Source of the DNA: VSJD01 sp964617825
GTDB taxonomy: Bacteria; Verrucomicrobiota; Kiritimatiellia; JAAZAB01
Direction of reading: 5' to 3'
DNA length: 64,000 nt
NCBI GenBank assembly: GCA_964617825.1
Contig: CAZTWL010000012.1
Span: forward strand, 36,560-100,559
The notes beneath the pieces are model-generated. The model saw only the letters and a list, made by a program, of their open reading frames with translations. It was not told where the DNA came from and did no database searches. The translations under genes and the position numbers were made by a program. Position 1 is the first letter of the stretch. Every line of letters begins with the position of its first letter. This document shows positions 61,277-64,000 of this stretch, piece after piece.

Positions 61277-62137
61277 ATGAATGCAACCATGGCATTGGGC
61301 AGCGTGGAAATTCCGCCTTATCCGGCGGGGAAAAGAATGGCAGTGACAACAAGCTTTGATGATGGCGTCGTCCAGGACCGGCGCGTTATAAAAGCATTCA
61401 ATGAATGGGGACTGAAGGGCACATTCAATTTGAATTCCGGCTGGCTTCTCCGAACCGGCAAGCCGGCGACGGGCAATTCAGGTAAAATCGACGCCTGCGA
61501 AGTCGCCGAGCTTTACAAAGGACATGAAGTTGCGGTCCACTCGGTAACTCATCCCAGCCTGACAAAACTGGATGAAGTCCAGATTGCCCTGGAAGTCATT
61601 GAGGACCGCCAAGCGCTCGAAGAGCTGGTCGAATATCCTGTCCGGGGCATGGCATATCCTTACGGGACTTATAACGAGAAAGTTATCAAGGTCCTGCGCC
61701 AGACGGGCATTGTTTATTCAAGAACAACGGAAGTCAGTCCATCCTGTTTTCCAGCCAAAGAGCCGCTGGCTTGGGCATCCACCGGTCACATGTTTTCCAA
61801 AACCCCATATCCGGTGCACGAGAACTTCGAAAGACTTTACGCCAACACACGCTATTCGGGCGTCTTTTACATTTGGGGCCATACCTACGAATTCGACAGG
61901 CCGGTCGCAGACTGGGCGAGTCTGGAACGGATTTTCAAACCGTTGTCCGGCAAACCGGATGTCTGGTACTGCACCAACATCGAACTGTTCGACTATGAGA
62001 CCGCCCGGAACCGGATGGTCATCGCTGCCAATCGAAAGAGCGCCTATAATCCAAGCGCCATCACCGTCAGCATTAAAGCGGGCGGAAAACTCATCGATGT
62101 TCCTGCCGGAAAGACGGTCAAACTGGATGTTCCGTAA
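61277..62137 (+). CDS. NodB-like polysaccharide deacetylase
   Basis: A 286-residue protein of the CE4/NodB superfamily. The metal-binding Asp pair is in AVTTSFDDGVVQDRR, the His motif in EVAVHSVTHPSLTKLD, and the Arg/Tyr-containing YPVRGMAYPYGTYNE matches motif 3. The barrel ends near residue 240, and a short beta extension follows (ITVSIKAGGKLIDVPAGKTV). No signal peptide is visible. It removes N- or O-acetyl groups from sugar polymers or, in this short branch, sometimes smaller compounds. The start at 61277 has GGAAA upstream; an ATG at 61289 is an alternative. Confidence 0.87.
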   Translation: MNATMALGSVEIPPYPAGKRMAVTTSFDDGVVQDRRVIKAFNEWGLKGTFNLNSGWLLRTGKPATGNSGKIDACEVAELYKGHEVAVHSVTHPSLTKLDEVQIALEVIEDRQALEELVEYPVRGMAYPYGTYNEKVIKVLRQTGIVYSRTTEVSPSCFPAKEPLAWASTGHMFSKTPYPVHENFERLYANTRYSGVFYIWGHTYEFDRPVADWASLERIFKPLSGKPDVWYCTNIELFDYETARNRMVIAANRKSAYNPSAITVSIKAGGKLIDVPAGKTVKLDVP

Positions 62138-62254
62138 TCGAACAAGTCTTGACGGCGAGAGGACAAAGATTATTGAGCTGACAAAGAAGTATGGGCGGAC
62201 ATCCACGCAAGCGGCGGTTAAACTTCCAGATACAGGATAAGGAGGCCAATCGCA

Positions 62255-63778
62255 ATGGATGAGAGCAGAAAACTCAAAGGCCGTGGAAAAAGCCTGAGCC
62301 GGCTCGAAATCGCCCTCGTCCTGACCATCCTGGCGATCGTGGCCGCTGGCAGCCTTTATTTTTTATCGGGAACCAATAGCACTCGCGGCGGGGAGCTGGA
62401 AAGCGAGTCGGCCGATGGACTGCCGGAGGTGGACGGTGCCGGTGAACAAGCTGACCGGGAAAACAGCGACTGGCCGGCGCGCAACCGCAACGCGAATGAC
62501 GGGCAAGACATTGCCGGTCCCGACGGCAGCCAGCGCAAAGGCGACAGCAAGTTTGCCGACACCGCGAACAGCGCCCAGCAGATTACGCCCCTGGACCCGG
62601 ATTCCCTGTCGGAATCCAGCAAGGCAACGCTGGAAGATTTCGAAAAAGCGCTTGCAGCCTCGGACCCGCTGACGGCATTCGGCAAAGAGCGGATCAAGCA
62701 GCTATCCGCCGCCGAACTCCAGACGTGCCTGAATCTTGCCAGGAACATGGCGCCGAGCCTCGAGATGATAACCTTACTGAGGGAAGTGGCCACTTGCTGG
62801 GCCGCGACCAACCCCAAGGCCGCCGCCGATTATGCCCTGGCGCTCTCCAGCGCGGCTATGCGCACAGCCCTAATGACTGGAGTGATGGATAGCTGGGCCA
62901 CGTCCGATCCCAAGGCCGCCGCCGCCTTTGCAAGCGCCATTGAAAGCCGACAGACGCGCAATGCGGCCGCAAGTTCGCTTATCGATGCCTGGTCGACTTC
63001 CGATCCCCTGAGCGCCCTGGCCTGGCTGCGCGAGACGCCAATTTTGGACAGTAAAACACTTGCGAGTTGCACAACCACGCTTTTCCAGTCGCTCTTCAAA
63101 CAGGATCCCGTCCAGGCCATGGCACAGGTCTGGACTCTGCCCTACTCCGAAATGAAACGGACAGCACTCCGCTCAATGGTGACCGAAATGACCGGCACCC
63201 AGAACGAGGCCGAACTTTTAAACATGTATAAGCAATTGCCCGCCGGCGCCGACCGCATCCTGTTTTCCCAGGCCGTGGTAGAGAATCTGGCGCGCTATCA
63301 GCCCCAGAAAGCCCAGGAATGGATCGTAAAGAACATAACCGATCCCGAAGAGCGGATCAAGGCCGTCAGCCAAATGGTGGCGACATGGAGCATTGACGAT
63401 CCGGTTCAGGCCGCGCAATGGGTAACCACCCAGATTGCATCAGGCGACCTCAGCACAGAAAAGCTTGGAAGCATCATGAAAGTCTGGGTAAAAGACAATC
63501 CGGCCCAGGCTTCCGAGTGGCTCGCGCAGTATCCCCAGTCGGCGCAGATCGACTACGCCGCCCGGGCGCTGGCAGAAGGACTGGCCGGCAACGATCCCGC
63601 CACGGCCGCGCGCTGGGCCGAGAGCATCACGGATATCAACCTGCGCATTCGCACCGCTCAGACAGTTGCCCGCCAGTGGATGCAAAGCGATCCCGCAGGC
63701 GCCGAGGCTTATATCAACAGCTCTTCCTTGCCGGCTACCATCAAACTGAGATTGCTTCATAGACGCTGGCGGCATTGA
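62255..63778 (+). CDS. Membrane-anchored alpha-solenoid protein with W-x3-DP-x2-A repeats
   Basis: A 507-residue protein with one N-terminal membrane helix (LEIALVLTILAIVAAGSLYF) and an acidic linker to about residue 100. From about 170 to 490 there are nine degenerate repeats of some 35 residues: CWAATNPKAAADYALAL, SWATSDPKAAAAFASAI, AWSTSDPLSALAWLRET, TWSIDDPVQAAQWVTTQ, VWVKDNPAQASEWLAQY and QWMQSDPAGAEAYINSS are the clearest. They probably form helical hairpins as in TPR or Sel1 proteins. AAGGAGG precedes the ATG. Such proteins are frequent in Verrucomicrobia; the role is unknown, and the solenoid presumably faces the periplasm. Confidence 0.83.
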   Translation: MDESRKLKGRGKSLSRLEIALVLTILAIVAAGSLYFLSGTNSTRGGELESESADGLPEVDGAGEQADRENSDWPARNRNANDGQDIAGPDGSQRKGDSKFADTANSAQQITPLDPDSLSESSKATLEDFEKALAASDPLTAFGKERIKQLSAAELQTCLNLARNMAPSLEMITLLREVATCWAATNPKAAADYALALSSAAMRTALMTGVMDSWATSDPKAAAAFASAIESRQTRNAAASSLIDAWSTSDPLSALAWLRETPILDSKTLASCTTTLFQSLFKQDPVQAMAQVWTLPYSEMKRTALRSMVTEMTGTQNEAELLNMYKQLPAGADRILFSQAVVENLARYQPQKAQEWIVKNITDPEERIKAVSQMVATWSIDDPVQAAQWVTTQIASGDLSTEKLGSIMKVWVKDNPAQASEWLAQYPQSAQIDYAARALAEGLAGNDPATAARWAESITDINLRIRTAQTVARQWMQSDPAGAEAYINSSSLPATIKLRLLHRRWRH

Positions 63779-63961
63779 GGCTATGTGTCATGTCAACAGC
63801 GAACGGCTACGCTCAACCGCTTTGCTCCGCCCCCGTTGCGGGACAATTTGCGATTGAACTTTGCCAAGCCGCGATATAGCCTTCATCTGTAAGGATCGAT
63901 TTGCAACCGGCAGCGATAGAACCTAGCGATTATCCCAGTCACAAAACAAAGGAACCCGCCC

Positions 63962-64000
63962 ATGTCATTTCATTTTGCGGAGGATTTTTCGATTCGTGAC
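63962..64000 (+). CDS. Start of a further gene, cut by window edge
   Basis: Thirteen codons, MSFHFAEDFSIRD, follow an ATG at 63962 with AAAGGA about 8 bases upstream. The frame is open to the edge. Too little remains to name it. The 180 bases before it show no gene. Confidence 0.5.
   Translation, partial: MSFHFAEDFSIRD

Overview
Organism: the window looks like a Gram-negative, moderately GC-rich bacterium of the PVC superphylum (Lentisphaerota, Kiritimatiellota or Verrucomicrobiota). The reasons are outer-membrane assembly genes (LptE-like and BamD-like lipoproteins, SurA-like isomerase), a GntR/LacI hybrid regulator, a dense set of glycan-degrading proteins, and a solenoid protein with repeated W-x3-DP-x2-A motifs of a kind I associate with Verrucomicrobia. 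No rRNA, CRISPR array, phage module or intact insertion sequence was seen. The assignment is inference; there is no 16S gene here. Region 1-21 kb: an almost entirely minus-strand glycan-catabolism island. Reading down the minus strand it runs: patatin-like lipase, a GH123/DUF4091-type enzyme broken by a 71-bp tandem duplication, a sugar isomerase-like TIM barrel, a GH20 hexosaminidase, a secreted CE7-type acetyl esterase, a GntR/LacI regulator, then a tight operon (DapA/NanA-like lyase, two small overlapping related genes, two GH43-like propellers, SDR, aldo/keto reductase), a GHL10-like protein, a Gfo/Idh/MocA oxidoreductase and a very large TIM-barrel protein cut by the window edge. No SusC/SusD pair, TonB receptor or sugar transporter lies in it, and most enzymes lack signal peptides, so they probably act on imported oligosaccharides, perhaps amino-sugar-rich ones. 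Region 21-28 kb: AlkD, a full-length paralogue of the edge-cut giant protein, an SGNH hydrolase, a second CE7-like esterase, a decayed CPBP protease and an OsmC protein. Region 28-51 kb: mostly housekeeping. It contains hisB and hisA, an M16 peptidase, an AsmA-like protein, a PMT-type membrane protein, a degenerate YchF-like GTPase, a SurA/PpiC isomerase, rhaA, tRNA-Met with a near-perfect sigma-70 promoter, a zinc-ribbon/PTS-EIIA fusion, KtrA and KtrB, trmJ, nadD (apparently with a CTG start) and rsfS, an M50-like protease, rpsT, lptE, bamD, an SGNH hydrolase, an MFS-HEAT fusion and a GGQ release-factor-like protein. Region 51-60 kb: a plastic accessory zone beginning at tRNA-Arg. It has a truncated XRE regulator, an azoreductase-glucoamylase (GH15) pair, a broken PIN-like toxin gene, and at least six full or partial copies of a hairpin-capped repeat of about 185 bp that I do not recognise. 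Region 60-64 kb: an RsuA-family pseudouridine synthase, a polysaccharide deacetylase, the solenoid protein, and the first codons of one more gene. The clearest new-looking items are the hairpin-capped repeat family, the giant TIM-barrel pair with an embedded RGA-GT-H-G module, the zinc-ribbon/EIIA fusion, the MFS-HEAT fusion, and the paired small genes inside the lyase operon.
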